From Dichetophora obliterata (Eukaryota; Arthropoda; Insecta; Diptera; Sciomyzidae), in contig OY986439.1 in NCBI GenBank assembly GCA_963920525.1, positions 43,430,193-43,494,192 of the forward strand: a stretch of DNA of 64,000 nt. Reading direction: 5' to 3'. The position numbers were made by a program, and so were the translations under genes. Shown piece after piece: positions 46,702-59,600 of the stretch. The notes under the pieces are model-generated. The model did not search any database, was not told where the DNA came from, and saw only the letters and a program-made list of their open reading frames with translations. The stretch's first letter is position 1, and each line of letters starts with the position of its first letter.

Positions 46702-48023
46702 TTAGATAAGCTTACTAACGACGAGCGATCAAAAACACGTCTACTCAGTTGAACATATCGAATCGAATGTGTGTAACGCAGCCAAAAAAAAATCTGCATC
46801 GTTCTGTGCAATAAACAGACATCTACGTTGAATATCGAAAGCCGTGCTCGGCACCTCGCGGCAGCGTGGGTAAAGAGCTTTTCTGCCGCCATACGTTTTC
46901 TATGGCTGTAGTAAAAGCTCTCTGCTGGCAGACGGCAGAATGTCGACCACTGCTCTAAGGTACAGATAACCATTTCTGGACTTATCCTTGGCAGTAGAAC
47001 GGTTTTAAAAGGCTGTTTCTATAGTTTTTTAATGTTTTAATAAATGGAGTTTCTGATTATTATACTGGGTGCTTCAATTTATATTTTCGTTGTGTAAAGG
47101 TCCTAACTTAAATATCCTAAACAATTAGTCCCGTAGATAAGTAGTTAGTCCAATATTAATTATGGACATTTTGCCGTAATTTAAAAATTACAGCATTTGT
47201 TGTCTTGGTTTCGAGATCCAAATTTACTCCTCCTTTGTTTTTCTAAAATCACTAGTATCTAAGCTAAGAATACAACTATTTTTTCTAACAATTAATTCAT
47301 TAACCCTCCCGACTATTCTGTTTTAACATTATTTCAACTTTAATATTTTGTTTGATAAGCTAATATTTTATTGGTGTTTGTTTTTCATTCCTTACCTCAT
47401 TGATTCAGTATTTAAAATTATGCTGCGCTTGCACTTGTTTCGTTAATTGGGCTAGCTAACAAGTGAGCGCATTGTTTACATTGGTTGGTGACGCAATGAA
47501 ACCTACTGCACTTGACTGTTTGAAAGAATTAATGAAAGAAAAACAAACACAAAACATATTTTGTTACAAATGTAAAGCGTACCGTTGGCTGGCTGTACTA
47601 TGACACTATAGTTGATTATGGTTCGAACGACTGCCACATTCATAAAGATTCTCCGAATTTGATAAACAGTTTCGGTACCAATTGAACCCTTTGAAGGCTA
47701 AGATCCCTTTGCCCATCCTAAATGGGTTAAATTTTTTTCCAAAACAAGTTGGCCCTAGATTTGCGTAGGAAGTAATTACCTTTCCAACGGTGGTTAAACG
47801 GCTACAATCAGACATAAAATGGCGCAGTCATGGTTATTCAAGTCGAAATCGCATCGAAATGTATCCAAAAAAAGGCAAAAAAAAAATTCAAACAAGCAGA
47901 TTTCTCACAATATTTTACACTGATAGTAACAATGTTTGGAGCCTTATTTTTAGAATATGTTTGATATTAACAATTCACAGAAACAAAAAACCTACCCATA
48001 CCATTATTTAAGTTATCCTTTTA
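46702..48023. other. Unassigned DNA, partly possible retrotransposon 5' relic
   Basis: The stretch 46702-46980 is less AT-rich but has no recognised gene. From about 47790 there may be decayed upstream ORF2 sequence of the non-LTR element that follows, but no endonuclease motif was convincing. Confidence 0.35.
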
Positions 48024-49663
48024 ATATTCAATCTGGGGATATTTATTTCCCAATAATTGACACAAACACAGTCTTATCACTTTTAAAAAAATATTAAAAC
48101 ATCATATAAAAGTGGTCCTGATAACATACCTTCATGTATATTAAAATACTGCTGTGAAGAATTAGTAACTCCAATCTCTGTACTATTTACTTCATTATTA
48201 AAATCCTGCTATTTTCCTGCAGCCTGGAAGCATGCATTTATCATTCCGCTGCATAAATCCGGAAATAGGTCTTTAATTGATAACTACCGTGGCATCGCAA
48301 AATTAAGCGTTTTGCCTAAACTTTTAGAGGCAATTGTTACATCACGACTATCGCATAGCGATAACTCTTTAATGTCTCCTTTCCAACATGGATTCCTTTC
48401 TGGAAAATCCACTGTTACCAACCTTCTCGAATTTGCATCAAAAACTATGGAAAACTTTGGAAAAGGCATGCAGACTGATGTTATTTACACGGATTTTAGC
48501 AAAGCTTTTGACGTTGTAAATCACAAACTATTGATCTTAAAATTACATCTTACTGGATTTCCTATACCGTTGGTAAAGTGGATTGAATCTTACTTAAGTA
48601 ATAGAAGACCGTCTGTTATTTTTAAGCTCAAGAAATCACATGAGTTTCCTGTTACTTCAGGAGTACCTCAAGGAAGTCATCTTGGGCCCCTTCTGTTTCT
48701 ACTTTTTATAAACGACTTGCCATCTGTCATAATGCATTCTAGCATCTTAATGTTTGCTGACGACGTCAAACTCTTCCTTTCTTTTAAAAATGATAATGAC
48801 GCTGTATTTTTGCAAGCCGACATTGATCATCTTCATAACTGGTGCAAAACGAACCGTATGAACCTCAACATGAAGAAATGCAAGCATATGTCTTTCTCGC
48901 GCAAACCACCAATTAAATGTACCTTCAAAATTTGTGGTTATCCATTGGAGTCCTTAGATATTTTCAATGATCTTGGAGTTACAATGGATCCTAAACTACG
49001 CTTTAATATTCATGTAAATAAAATAATAAATAGAGCAAATAGTACTTTAGGATTTATTAAACGTTGGGCAAAAGAGTGTAATGATCCATTCATAACGAAA
49101 ACCTTATTCACTTCTCTAGTGCGGCCTATCTTAGAATACGCTTCAGTTGTTTGGTGCCCACGATACGGTTGTTACATAGACGACATTGAATCAGTGCAGA
49201 AACAATTTCTTTTGTTTTGCTTAAGCTATCTTTATTTTAATACTGATTTTCACTTACCATCTTATGAATATCGATTACAACTCTTAAATCTTCCTTCTTT
49301 AAAAATCGGAGAATTATGATAAATGCTTGTTGGATTACAAAACTTTTACATGGATATGTCAACAGTCCATATTTATTGAGTAAAGTATATTTTAATATTC
49401 CTCTTCGTCCTAGAAGATCTTTTGAGTTACTCCACATGAGCTTTTGTAGAACTAAATATTTGCAAAATGAACCTCTTAGAAGCGCTTGCGGTGATTTTAA
49501 TTTTGTATCTAATGTTATATCCTTAAGTGAATCCATGGACTCAATCAAACATAAAATTATAGATTACCTGCAGTACCGTCGTAGATTATGTAAAGTTCTT
49601 TCAAACATATATCTGATGCATCTGGTGATTAGTAAACACATTATCATTAATATTACAATCTAA
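48024..49663 (+). pseudogene. Non-LTR retrotransposon reverse transcriptase, 5' truncated, frameshifted
   Basis: Reverse transcriptase of the Jockey/CR1 superfamily. Motifs on the plus strand: 'KSGPDNIPSCILKYC' from 48108; 'FIIPLHKSGNRSLIDNYRGI' to about 48297; 'QHGFLSGKSTVTNLLEF' near 48385; 'VIYTDFSKAFDVVNH' near 48480-48525 (first catalytic D); 'TSGVPQGSHLGPLLFLLFI' near 48655; and the catalytic 'FADDVKLF' near 48750. It runs in one frame to TGA at 49317-49319, beyond the usual 'SVQKQFLLFCL' region, then a shifted frame (49316-49663) carries the C-terminal domain 'SKVYFNIPLRPRRSFELL'. A further frameshift lies near 48085. It is only lightly decayed. Confidence 0.92.
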
Positions 49664-50390
49664 ATGGATAAATGGACCTAAGCATAAAATGGAAAATTTT
49701 GGTGTATGAACATCTAAATAATCTGAATAGACCTAAACCTGGGATTTTCAATTGCCTCTTATTTTCATGATGATTGTGACTACATTTGTCGACGGTACCG
49801 TGGTGTCTTGGTGTCTTTTTACCTCTTGAAACACTACGTTAGATAGATTTGTAATATATTAATATGAGTGGCCGATAAGACCTAGTTTGTCTTGGTGCCT
49901 GCGTTCGCAACTGGTTTTCTTTATTTTATGAAAATTGGTTTGGTGAAGTTGACCTAGTTTGTCGAGTAACCACCATGTCAAGCCAGGATCTCACCGGCTT
50001 CAGGAAGACAGAACGATATATATTATATATATACCTATTGGAGTGGTGTTTTGTTGGGTATGAGACCTTGTTTGTCACACGACTCCGCCGTATACAAAAA
50101 TTGTTGCTAGCTTGACCTTGTTTGTCTTGAAAACGCAACCCTGCTTTGCTGTCTGATATCATTCGATTTGACTTAACTTTTTTCTTTGTTATTTTTTATA
50201 CTTTAATAAAATTATATACTTTAAGCAATTTATTAAAACTTTTTAGTTTGTTAATAATACATGATTTCAATCAAAATCATACTTTATATTTTTAAATTGT
50301 TTTAAATATCTTATTTTATAATTTTAAATTTGCTATAAAACCTGTTAAGGTTTAGTAATCAAGTAAATAAATAAATAAAGCTTTCTTCTT
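49664..50390 (+). mobile_element. 3' UTR and TAAA tail of the non-LTR element
   Basis: The coding part is followed by about 700 bp that ends 'AAGTAAATAAATAAATAAA' near 50370-50390, a microsatellite tail typical of this retrotransposon group. A phrase GACCTWGTTTGTC occurs four times (about 49879, 49951, 50063 and 50123). Confidence 0.65.
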
Positions 50391-51873
50391 CACACAAAAA
50401 GTGGTTTTTTGCCCGAAAATGGCACTTTTTTAAAAAATGCCAGCATTTTTGTGGAGGGTACTACAATGAGCCAAGAAAGACTTTAGATCAAATTTATTAA
50501 ACATTTTTCCAATGTGTGCTAAATGCAATTAAATACCATTGTATTTAGAATATCAGATGAACAAATTTCAAATTTAGATAAACAATTGACAGCTGAAAAA
50601 AGTTAATTTGATACATCAATGTGGATTTAGCTATAATAGCTACATTTTAAATTGTATGTTAAATAGGAAAGTGTTTACTATCTAATTTTGCAAATCATTT
50701 TGCAGATACAGCAACAATTTGATTGATTCGGTTTTTTTCTATGCGATTTATTTTTTTTTACTTACGAAAGCTGTCAATGCGATAGTTGAATAAGTTTCTG
50801 CGGAAAATTTTGTGCTTTAAAATAAAGTCGATGGATATTGTAAAAACGTAGTCACATATAACTAATTTAGCATCAAATCCTTTGTTTTTTGTTATTTTCT
50901 GATCTCTGTAAGGTAGACAAATTCTTGAAACATTTTTTTTTCTTATTAATTGAAGATCAGTCAAAAGTGTTTTTATCAAAAATTTGAAAAAGAAATTCAA
51001 ACCCATGAATTTTTTGTTTTTATAAAGTAAACAATGTCAATAATTTAAAAATTTATCCAAACTAATTTGCAAGTACTATCAACTAAAGTACTTGCTTTGC
51101 TAATACAATAATTGAGCTAAAATAAAAAAGTTGCATTCAAATTATCAACAACTTCTGTAGTGTCTCTTATGCGGACAGCTCAATTGAAAGAAACACGTTT
51201 TCATTTCAATTAAAAAAAAAAAAACGCATATGCATATCGAATATTCTGCATATGTATCGAAAAAAAGTAAATTCAACTCCCTAAAAGAAAATTCAAATTC
51301 ATGCAATGACATTTTTATAACCATGCATGCTGCAAAAAAAAATGCAGATAGCATTTCATATGCACAAAAAAAAATGAATTTGGGTAAAATTTTTAAAGAA
51401 AAAACTTTACTGCATACTTTGTGGCTGAATGTGGAAAAGAACTGAAATATGCAAAGTAGAAAATACATTAATTCAGTGGGAAAATAGCTTTCGTTACTAC
51501 TGGAATTTTCAATTTAAGCGTGCGGGTGGAAAATGTTGGGTAGAAGTTATAAAAATGCATGAAAGAAACAACACATTTTTATCACCAACTGCTGCAACTT
51601 CTTTTCGTACACTTTAATCCATTGTTCGTCATTGCACCGTAAATATGCGCAGTATTTCCATATCTACATCAGTTCAATAGCTTGGATGATCATGAAGTTG
51701 TTAATATTAAGCCAGTGAAGATAGCAAGGTAAAAATGTGCAAGAAATCTTAAAATTTTATTTTTTCCTTTTTTAAAACTGGTGCAAATGTTCTTCTGTTT
51801 TAAATCTTAATAGAATTATTTTAGTACTACACAAGTGAAAATAAAATAAAAATGGGCTTGTAAAACTGAGTTA
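50391..51873. other. AT-rich DNA, nothing recognised
   Basis: A short imperfect palindrome GGCACTTTTTTAAAAAATGC lies near 50430. No gene, tRNA or element ends seen. Confidence 0.35.
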
Positions 51874-52809
51874 AGCATGGTTTTCACTAAGTTAATTTCA
51901 ATGACAACAATCACTGATGTCAGTAGGCATCTTGACCATATGATGTCAAATGCGTTTTCATTGAAACCCACAAACTGACATAAAATCGAATGTCAAAGAC
52001 TGACGTTGAATTTATGTATCAATTGATTACCATACTGTTTTTACTTTCCATGTTATTTGTGAAATGCCATCGGTTTGTTCAGTTGTGCTTTTTTCATCAA
52101 CAACAGCTGATGTTTTATATTTGAGATTGTTAGAAAATGTTTCTTTTTGGTGAAATTTATAAAATATGTCAATGAATTTATGTGTCAATTGATTGCCATA
52201 CTGTTTTCACTTTCCATGTTATTTGTGAAATGCCATCGGTTTGTTCAGTTGTGCTTTTTTCATCAACAACAGCTGATGTTTTATATTTGAGATTGTTAGA
52301 AAATGTTTCTTTTTGGTGAAATTTATAAAATACTGTTAATTTTATTAGATTAAAAGGAAAAGTGCACTTAAACAAAGATTATCACAGTGGCCGGTGTTGG
52401 TTCCTGGCAAAGCGACCGCAACAACGTGAATCCCGAAAATGCGTCCTGCAACAAATCCCTTGGAAGCAACACCAGCCACTGCGATAATCCCTGTTTAAGT
52501 GCACTTTTTCTTTTAAACCAATTAAAATAACAATATTTAAAAAACTTTGACAGCAGTGAAACAAAAAAAAATGAAAACAAAATTTTTTTGTAGACAACAA
52601 CTGACACAAAATGCCAACATGTTGGCATTTCGATTTTTCTTGTCATACAACGATATTTTGATTGACAAGCAAAATTCTATCTGTTCCCACTTGTTTGTGA
52701 TTTTATATGACAATTAGTGGTCATATATGACAACAAATGTAAATGACAATACGTTTCCATTAGATTGACAACATTTGTGATTAAAAACTGACCTAGTGAA
52801 AACCAGGCT
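51874..52809. mobile_element. Harbinger-type MITE, 936 bp, with internal duplication and hairpin
   Basis: Ends AGCATGGTTTTCACTAAGT and inverse AGCCTGGTTTTCACTAGGT, flanked by TTA (51871-51873, 52810-52812). Inside is a direct tandem duplication of about 160 bp (52008-52166 and 52173-52332, both starting 'TGAATTTATGTRTCAATTGA'), then an inverted repeat of about 49 bp (52351-52399 and 52467-52515) around a 67-bp GC-richer loop. Long palindromic words (CAACATGTTGGC..) lie near 52615. Confidence 0.85.
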
Positions 52810-52906
52810 TTAATTAAATTATGCGGACATCTGTGCATTGATTGATGCATCATAATATTTACACACAAGCCACTATGATATGCTAAGGAATAAATTTTGA
52901 AAGGAA

Positions 52907-54501
52907 TCTATATATATAAAAATGGATGTATGTATGTGGGTATGTGGGTATGTGGGTATGTGGGTGGGTATGTGGCTATATCACGTATAGACTCCAAAAC
53001 TGCTGAACCGATCTTTATGAAATTTTCAGGGAAAATAAAGCTACATCTTGAGAGTGTTCCTGTGAGGTTTTGTAACGATTGGAGAAGGGGGCGTGGTACC
53101 TCCCATACAAGCCAAATTTGCTCCATCGATCACAAACAAAAAAAAAATATATATCAGACGGTTTCAATCGTAAAAAACTAAGACTTGGTAATTTTATTCA
53201 GATGGTTACTGTCGGTAAGTGGACAAAAAATGGGCGTGGTTGTCATATAAATACGCCCACTTTTTCGAAATCATGGCAATTCCGGAGTTCTACACATTTT
53301 TACAGTTAAACTTGCTGTGTAGGTGCTCCAAGAGGCAAACACTATATATAAATGTTTTCACGCCCACTTTTACCGCCCACAAATCAATATCTATATATAT
53401 AAAAAGCAAAACGATGTGTGTCTGATGCCTATAGCCTCCAAAACTACTGGACCGATTGACCTGAAATTTTGGCAGTCGATTTGTTTCAGGTACGAGATGG
53501 TTGAGGAAAAAATTTTGCCACACCCCCTTTTACCGCCCCCAAATCAATAAAAATGTTATATTTCAGTCGGTTTTGGTCGTATAAGGCTAAAACTTTGTAA
53601 TTTAGTATGTAGGGTTACTATCGACAACTGTACTAAAAATGGGTTTCCACGCCCCCTTTTACCGCCCACAAATAAATGAAAATGGTTTATTTCAGACGGT
53701 TTTGGTCGTATAAGACTTAAATTTGGTACTTTGGTTTGTGTAGTTACTGGCAGTAACTATACAAAAAATTGGTTTCCACGCCCACTTTTTGCGCCCACAT
53801 ATCAGTGTAAATACTATATTTCAAGCAATTTTGGCCGTATGAGACTAACATGTGATACCTAAGTTTGTATGGTTACTTTCGGCAACTGTACTAAAAAGGG
53901 GCGTAATCGCTATATAGCCACACCCACTTTTTGAGAAATCATTAAAATTTACTACTGATCGATTGAGCTTAAATGTTGGCTTAGTTTGTACGGTTACTGT
54001 CAGCAAATGTACTAAAAATTGGTTTCCACGCCCCCTTTTACCGCCCAGAAACCAATGAAAACATTTTATTTCAACGGTTTGGGTTGTATTAGACAAAAAT
54101 GTTGTAATTTAGCTCATATGGTTACTCTCGGCAAGTGCACTAAAAATAGGCCTGTCCCACTTTAGTGAAACTGACTTTTAGGGGGGTCAGCGTAGAGTGA
54201 AGCAAAGTGCGCCAGGCTTTAGCTAAATTGAGATAAAATTTTGGCAGTCGATTTGATTCGTGTACGAGATGGTTTAAGGGAAATAATTTTGCCGCACCCC
54301 ATTTTACCGCTTACAAAACAACAAAAATTCTATATTTCAAACAGTTTTGATTGTATTTGACTAAAATTTGGTAATTTAATTCATATGGTTACTTTCTGCA
54401 GTTATACTGAAAATGGTGAATATTTTTGGCATTTCTTGACATTTTCGTATATGGCATTAAGGCGGTCTGGGGCCGAACAACGTCTGCCGAGGAATACAAG
54501 T
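52907..54501 (+). mobile_element. Two joined or nested non-autonomous Helitron copies
   Basis: Helitron-type 5' ends A|TCTATATATATAAAAA occur at 52907 and again at 53390, each followed by text like 'CCTCCAAAACTACTGGACCG'. The body from about 53500 repeats, every 120-130 bp, 'CACGCCCCCTTTTACCGCCC…TTTCAGACGGTTTTGGTCGTA…GGTTACT.TCGGCAACTGTACTAAAAAT'. The 3' end is likely at 54501, 'CAACGTCTGCCGAGGAATACAAG|T', where CTAG has become CAAG. The 3' fragment at 19849-20240 is the same family. Confidence 0.75.
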
Positions 54502-54916
54502 CTTATGTAACCACTCTTGAAGTAACCACTAACTGCAAAAGCGGGTCGACCGGTTTAAACGGAAATTTTAGGGTACTATGCCTGGCATCATACAATGAAA
54601 TCAATTAAAAATTGCACATCGGCGTACCTTTCATATGACATAGCATTTATTTGCAAAAATTCTTCCAGCTAAGCGCAAAAATTATTTTACTGGTTTTGTC
54701 ATCAAAACAACAAGGGTACCCTTTCTGATTTTTTTCGCGAAATTTATTTGTTCCAAAATGTTGTTTTTATATTTTTTACAAAAAGTCAAAAATAATTTAT
54801 GTGAAAATTACCCCAATATCTCTTTCCAATCAAATTTACAACATTTGCTGCCAAAGCCTATATCTTAAATAATCAAAATTTATGACTAAAAATCTATTTT
54901 TTCATACAATTGACAA
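54502..54916 (+). mobile_element. Helitron fragment of the 54917 family
   Basis: From 54595 the sequence 'ATGAAATCAATTAAAAATTG' onward duplicates 55472 onward and is the inverse of 6720-6440, so it is a partial third copy of that Helitron family (through 'TTCCAGCTAAGCGCAAAAAT'). It stops shortly before the next 5' end at 54917. Confidence 0.6.
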
Positions 54917-55891
54917 TCTATAGTAATAAAAATCATTTTCTGTTTGTTTGTTTGTTTGGCCTTTTTACAAATCTAAACGGCCCAACGGATTTTGCCCAAA
55001 CTAGGTGCACATATTAAATTTATTCTAACTTAAAATGTTACATACTTATTTTTTGCCACGCCCCCTCCGAACTTTTTCAACTAACGGCAATTTTGTTATT
55101 ATAATAATTTTTTATCGGAGTTTTTTTTTAATTTAAAAAATTTCTGTTATTTTGGCATCAAAAACACTCACATACACTCAAAATTGTAGAAATTTTCAGT
55201 ACAACGACTTTTTCATAAAAAATCGTTACCAAAGAATGAGAAAAAACGCCATGAAAATCAAAGTTTGGTCTTTGGATGCAAATATCTCCTCTGTTCATTA
55301 ATATATTTGATTCAAACTTTTTTTGTTCAAAAGTTCAATAAATATACTTTACAAAAATGGGTTGAACTGTACCTTTTAGTCAGTGAAACTATGTTTTATA
55401 ATTATGTCAAGAAAGGTCCAAAATATTGACTTTTTACTCAAAAAATTACTCAAAAAATGTTTTTGTTGTAAAAATGAAATCAATTAAAAATTGCACATCT
55501 GACTAACTTTCATATGACATAGCATTTATTTGCAAAAATTCTTCCAGCTAAGCGCAAAAATTATTTTAATGTTTTTGTCATCAAAACAACAAGGTACACC
55601 CTTTGATTTTTTTCGCGAAATTTTTTTTTTTCAAAATGTTGTTTTTATATCTTTTACAAAAAATTCAAGTCTTAAAAGTAATTTATGTGAAAAAATTACC
55701 CCAATATCTCTTTCCAATCAAAAGTAATGGATTTTATGATTAAGTTACTTTATGATTTATCGAATAGCTTTGGAATTATAGGTAGCACAGATTTAGTATT
55801 TAACCACAATTTAAACATGCTATGTACAATGTTAACATTTGATGGGTGTTTGGAAACGGGGCGGGGCAGCAACGCGCCGGGTTTCAGCTAG
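54917..55891 (+). mobile_element. Non-autonomous Helitron, 975 bp
   Basis: Starts A|TCTATAGTAATAAAAATC and ends 'GCGCCGGGTTTCAGCTAG|T' at 55891. A second member (5912-7296, minus) shows the same start, end and interior. The last 50 bp 'GAAACGGGGCGGGGCAGCAA' resemble the 3' end of the helicase-bearing Helitron at 1-2103 ('GCGCCGGGT…CAGCTAG'), suggesting mobilisation by that lineage. Confidence 0.82.
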
Positions 55892-56482
55892 TAGTTTATA
55901 AATTTTCTTTCATCGCATCGGCTAAAATCAAACAAATTTTACCAAACGTACATCCGAGCTAGATCGAAGCATGGACGAAGAAGTATCCTGCTGTGCGGAT
56001 GCTAATATACAGTTCGAATATGAGTTTATCTAAAAATAAAAAGAGATTTTTTTGTGATCACGGAATTTTTTAACGCTCTGCAACAGACGTCGCACAGTGC
56101 TTTGCGCTCATACAAATTTGGAAATAAATAGAAGAAGTGCTCCTATTATAATGAAACTTTATACACCCAGAAAAAAAATCTGGTTGATTTAACCAAATTT
56201 TAACTAAATTTCAGGTTAAAATTATTTGTGCCATTAAAAAAACAGACCCTTTTTTAATACAGAAGCAACATTGTTTATCGTCATTTCCTCTGTTTGACAT
56301 TATACTCGCATGACTGACAATTTATTTATAGTACCTAGATTAATATACTTTGTTTGATATGTTTTGTCTGAACCCAATAAAGACAATGGTGCAATACGGC
56401 ATCACTAAGTAGGATGTAAGTCACAAAGTAAGTAAAAATTAGCTCCTGTGTGAAAAAATTGTCCTATCTTTAAAGCGCTTAT
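55892..56482. other. Unassigned DNA
   Basis: A stretch starting 'ACACCCAGAAAAAAAATCTG' near 56163 resembles one end of an unidentified MITE, without a partner end. Nothing else recognised. Confidence 0.35.
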
Positions 56483-56645
56483 GCCCCTTTTCCACACGGA
56501 AAGTTTTCTTGACAGCAATTTTGCGGTACAGGCAAGTATGTACCGGCAAGTTCTTCTTCTGTGCTGTTCTTTCTTTGATGCCGTGCTCTTCTTTCCTTTG
56601 TATTTTCAACTTGCTGTCAAGAAAACTTGCCGTGTAGTAAAGGGG
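56483..56645. mobile_element. Small MITE or foldback, ~163 bp
   Basis: Left GCCCCTTTTCCACACGG.AAGTTTTCTTGACAGCAA and the inverse of the right end AACCCCTTTACTACACGGCA share about 38 bp of inverted repeat. TTA lies near both sides (56479-56481 and 56646-56648), so it could be another Harbinger-type MITE, though the left junction is 1-2 bp off. Confidence 0.55.
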
Positions 56646-59600
56646 TTAAAGGAGATTGATAAAAAAACGTCCGTGGCTGCGAACAACAGTGGTCTGCTAA
56701 TACTTTAATAAAGTTCTTGTGTTTTGAAATCCAAAACGCTCCCACCTTGGCTACGGGCCTAAACGGTAACACAAATCTAGTGTAGTTTTGGTTAATGCAG
56801 TCGATTTATGATTTGATACCAATCGGAGAAGCTATTTTGCACGCTATTAAACTGCATCTTTAAAAAACATGCACGCAAAATAAGGCGAATAATGGGTGCC
56901 ATTTTCCTTTTAATATCCAAAAACTTTCTCATAAAATTTAAAAATCAAACCAATTTTGCGTATGCATTTTCATTGATTCATAAAAATCTCTCAAACTGTG
57001 CTTATGTCCCATTAATCAGAATATCCCCTTAAAAGAAAGCAAACGAAGCGAGTCAAAACCGAGGACAAAGTCAACTTTAAATGGCAGGAACATAAAAATT
57101 CAAACAACTCAGAGATGGCGTTCTGTAAATCGCTTTAAACGAAGCGACGAAGCAGAACTCAGAAGTTAAGCCGATTAAGCGAAAAATAACAACAGAAAAA
57201 CCACAACAACAAAAATATACATAAGAAGACGATATAAAAACAAAAAATTAACCAGCAACAACTATGAAAACAGAAACAAAAACAGAGACGTATTCGCTCA
57301 CATTCATTTGAAGTGTGGCAGTTAAATTCCACATAAATTCAGTGTCAGTGGCTTTGTTGTTGTGAACGATGAAGGTGTGGTGATGTGTGGTGGTTTGGTG
57401 TAAGTGTGGATGTAGTAGTGTTGGGCTTACGAGCGTTTATCTAGCACTTTTTTCGGCATTTGCTTTTCGCATCATTTTTCTTGCTGGTTTTGTTTTGCTC
57501 TGGAGCAACGTGCACGTGACAGGCACACTCACTCACACCCACACACACATATACACCAGCAACAGCTTACGTTCCACAAGACACTGACCTGTAAAAGCTT
57601 TGTTAGATAGATGCAGGCCAAACAGCAGGAAGCTACAAACAAAAAAGCTCTGCCCTAGCGAAAAATCCACAAAAAGATGAAAAACGGCTCGTACCAGGAA
57701 AACAACTGCAAAAATAAAACAGAAGCATATTCGCTATCGTTCTGTTGCTGAATTTTCACGACTCGACGGATGCTTCGGCGTTAGCAGCGACCGCAGTTCT
57801 TCGTGAGCTTTGAACGACTGCGTTACGTATCAGCGAGAGCGCGCTTAATTAACGGCTCGTAGGCGTGTCATAATGCGTGTGTGTCTGTGTGCACGTGAGT
57901 GTGTAAATACATAAAAAAAAAATTGTTGAAAAATTTATTTAATAAAATTTAAGTTATATATAAACTATTTCCGATGTGTAGTGTCTGTCACATTGTGTGG
58001 CAAAAAAGTGTTAAAAAATAAAGTGCAAAGCTTAAAGGAATATAAGAAAAAAAAATTTTTTTTGAAAAAGAGCAGTAGTAAGAAAAAATTAAAAAATTGA
58101 AAAAACATTGTTGTGAAAAAAAATTACTATCTTAAGTTCGTAATATGAACTTTACCTTCGTTAACAGCAGCTTTTTAACTTTTGATGTCTTTTCTACGAC
58201 TGAAACTCCTTACCGCCCTTCATTTTCAGTATGACTGAACTAGGTCATTAATAAATCTGCTTTCCCAAGTTGGTTTATTTTGTTTTTTCCCCCCTGAGGA
58301 ATAGTGTGTGCAAAAATTGTAAGCAGTATTCGTTTGGGATTGACCTTTTGCGCCTAAAAGTATGCAAAGCAAAATCTAAAGCCGTGTTAATATTTTATAT
58401 TGCTTCAGCTTGAATTAATGTCTTTGGTTTGTTAAGATGACGAGGCCATTTCTCTATCATTCCTCCATCCAGTTATTTATCCATCCAACCATCCAACCAT
58501 CCAACCATCCATACAACCATACAACCATCCCTTTATCCATCTGCAACTTGATGCTTTAGCATTTTCACTGACTTTTCAGCAACCAAGCACTCGTTGCTGT
58601 TATTTTTTTTTTTGTGTTTATTTATTGTCTTTTCCAATTCGTACCTAATTTGAATTTAAATTTGATTTCAATCGTCACAAGTTCTTACAAAGCCTGCACA
58701 CTAACGTATACCGTGTTTTCTATTTTTATTACGTTTTCTTTTTTATTTTCTCTTACTTTTCCAAACACTTGACACATATTTTTTTCTGTGAATTTTCTTA
58801 GCTTTATCGCGATTGAAAACCGCTAGACGAAATGCTTTTTTGCTTTAAGCTGTTAACTTACCAGCTGCGTTTTCCTGACTTTCAATTTTATTGCTGTTAA
58901 GCCTAGAAATATGATATACTTTTTTACTTTCTTTCTTCTCGAGTTAGTTTATTTTGGGCTGTGTGCCTTGAATTTCGATATTTTATTTTATGTTTCCCAT
59001 TTAATGTTTTATTAGTTTGTTTTGTTCTATTTGTACCACGTTTATGCTTTGGCAGATTCTTTGCTTTGATTTGATTTTTATTACTTTTTACTTGTTTTGT
59101 TTTTTTTTTTTTTTTGCTTTTTTATTCCTCCTGCATTTTTTTTTTGTGTCAGTGTGCGATCTTCTCATACAAATTGGCTTGTTGTGGCAACAGTCAACAT
59201 TTGCATATTCTTTACTTTTTCACTTTGATTCGTACTGCTTTCAAATTATTTTTTTATTTTTTATCTTTTCATTTTTTTTTTCTTCTACTTGTTTCTCTTT
59301 TTTTTTTTTGTTTGAAAAATACACATTAGCATAAGTGCAGAATATAATCTTGCCTGGCATAACATCGGTATTGCGTTTGTAGAGTTCATGTTCATGTAGA
59401 CTGGCTAACATATTTTTTTTTTTTATCTGCAGGATTTACCTTATTTGCCTGTGGTTATTTGCAAAATGCCCTTGAAATGTCCTAAGAGATTTCTCCAAAA
59501 ATATTATGCTCGAAATATTTCAACTCTTAAGCATATATTTATTAGATCTGTTGCTTGTTAGTTGGTACTAATGTTGAGTTTTTTGTGTTTTTTTTTTTAG

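Noticed and set aside
59017..59334. 105-codon Phe/Leu-rich frame
   Set aside because: Produced by long T runs; low complexity, no stops only because of composition.
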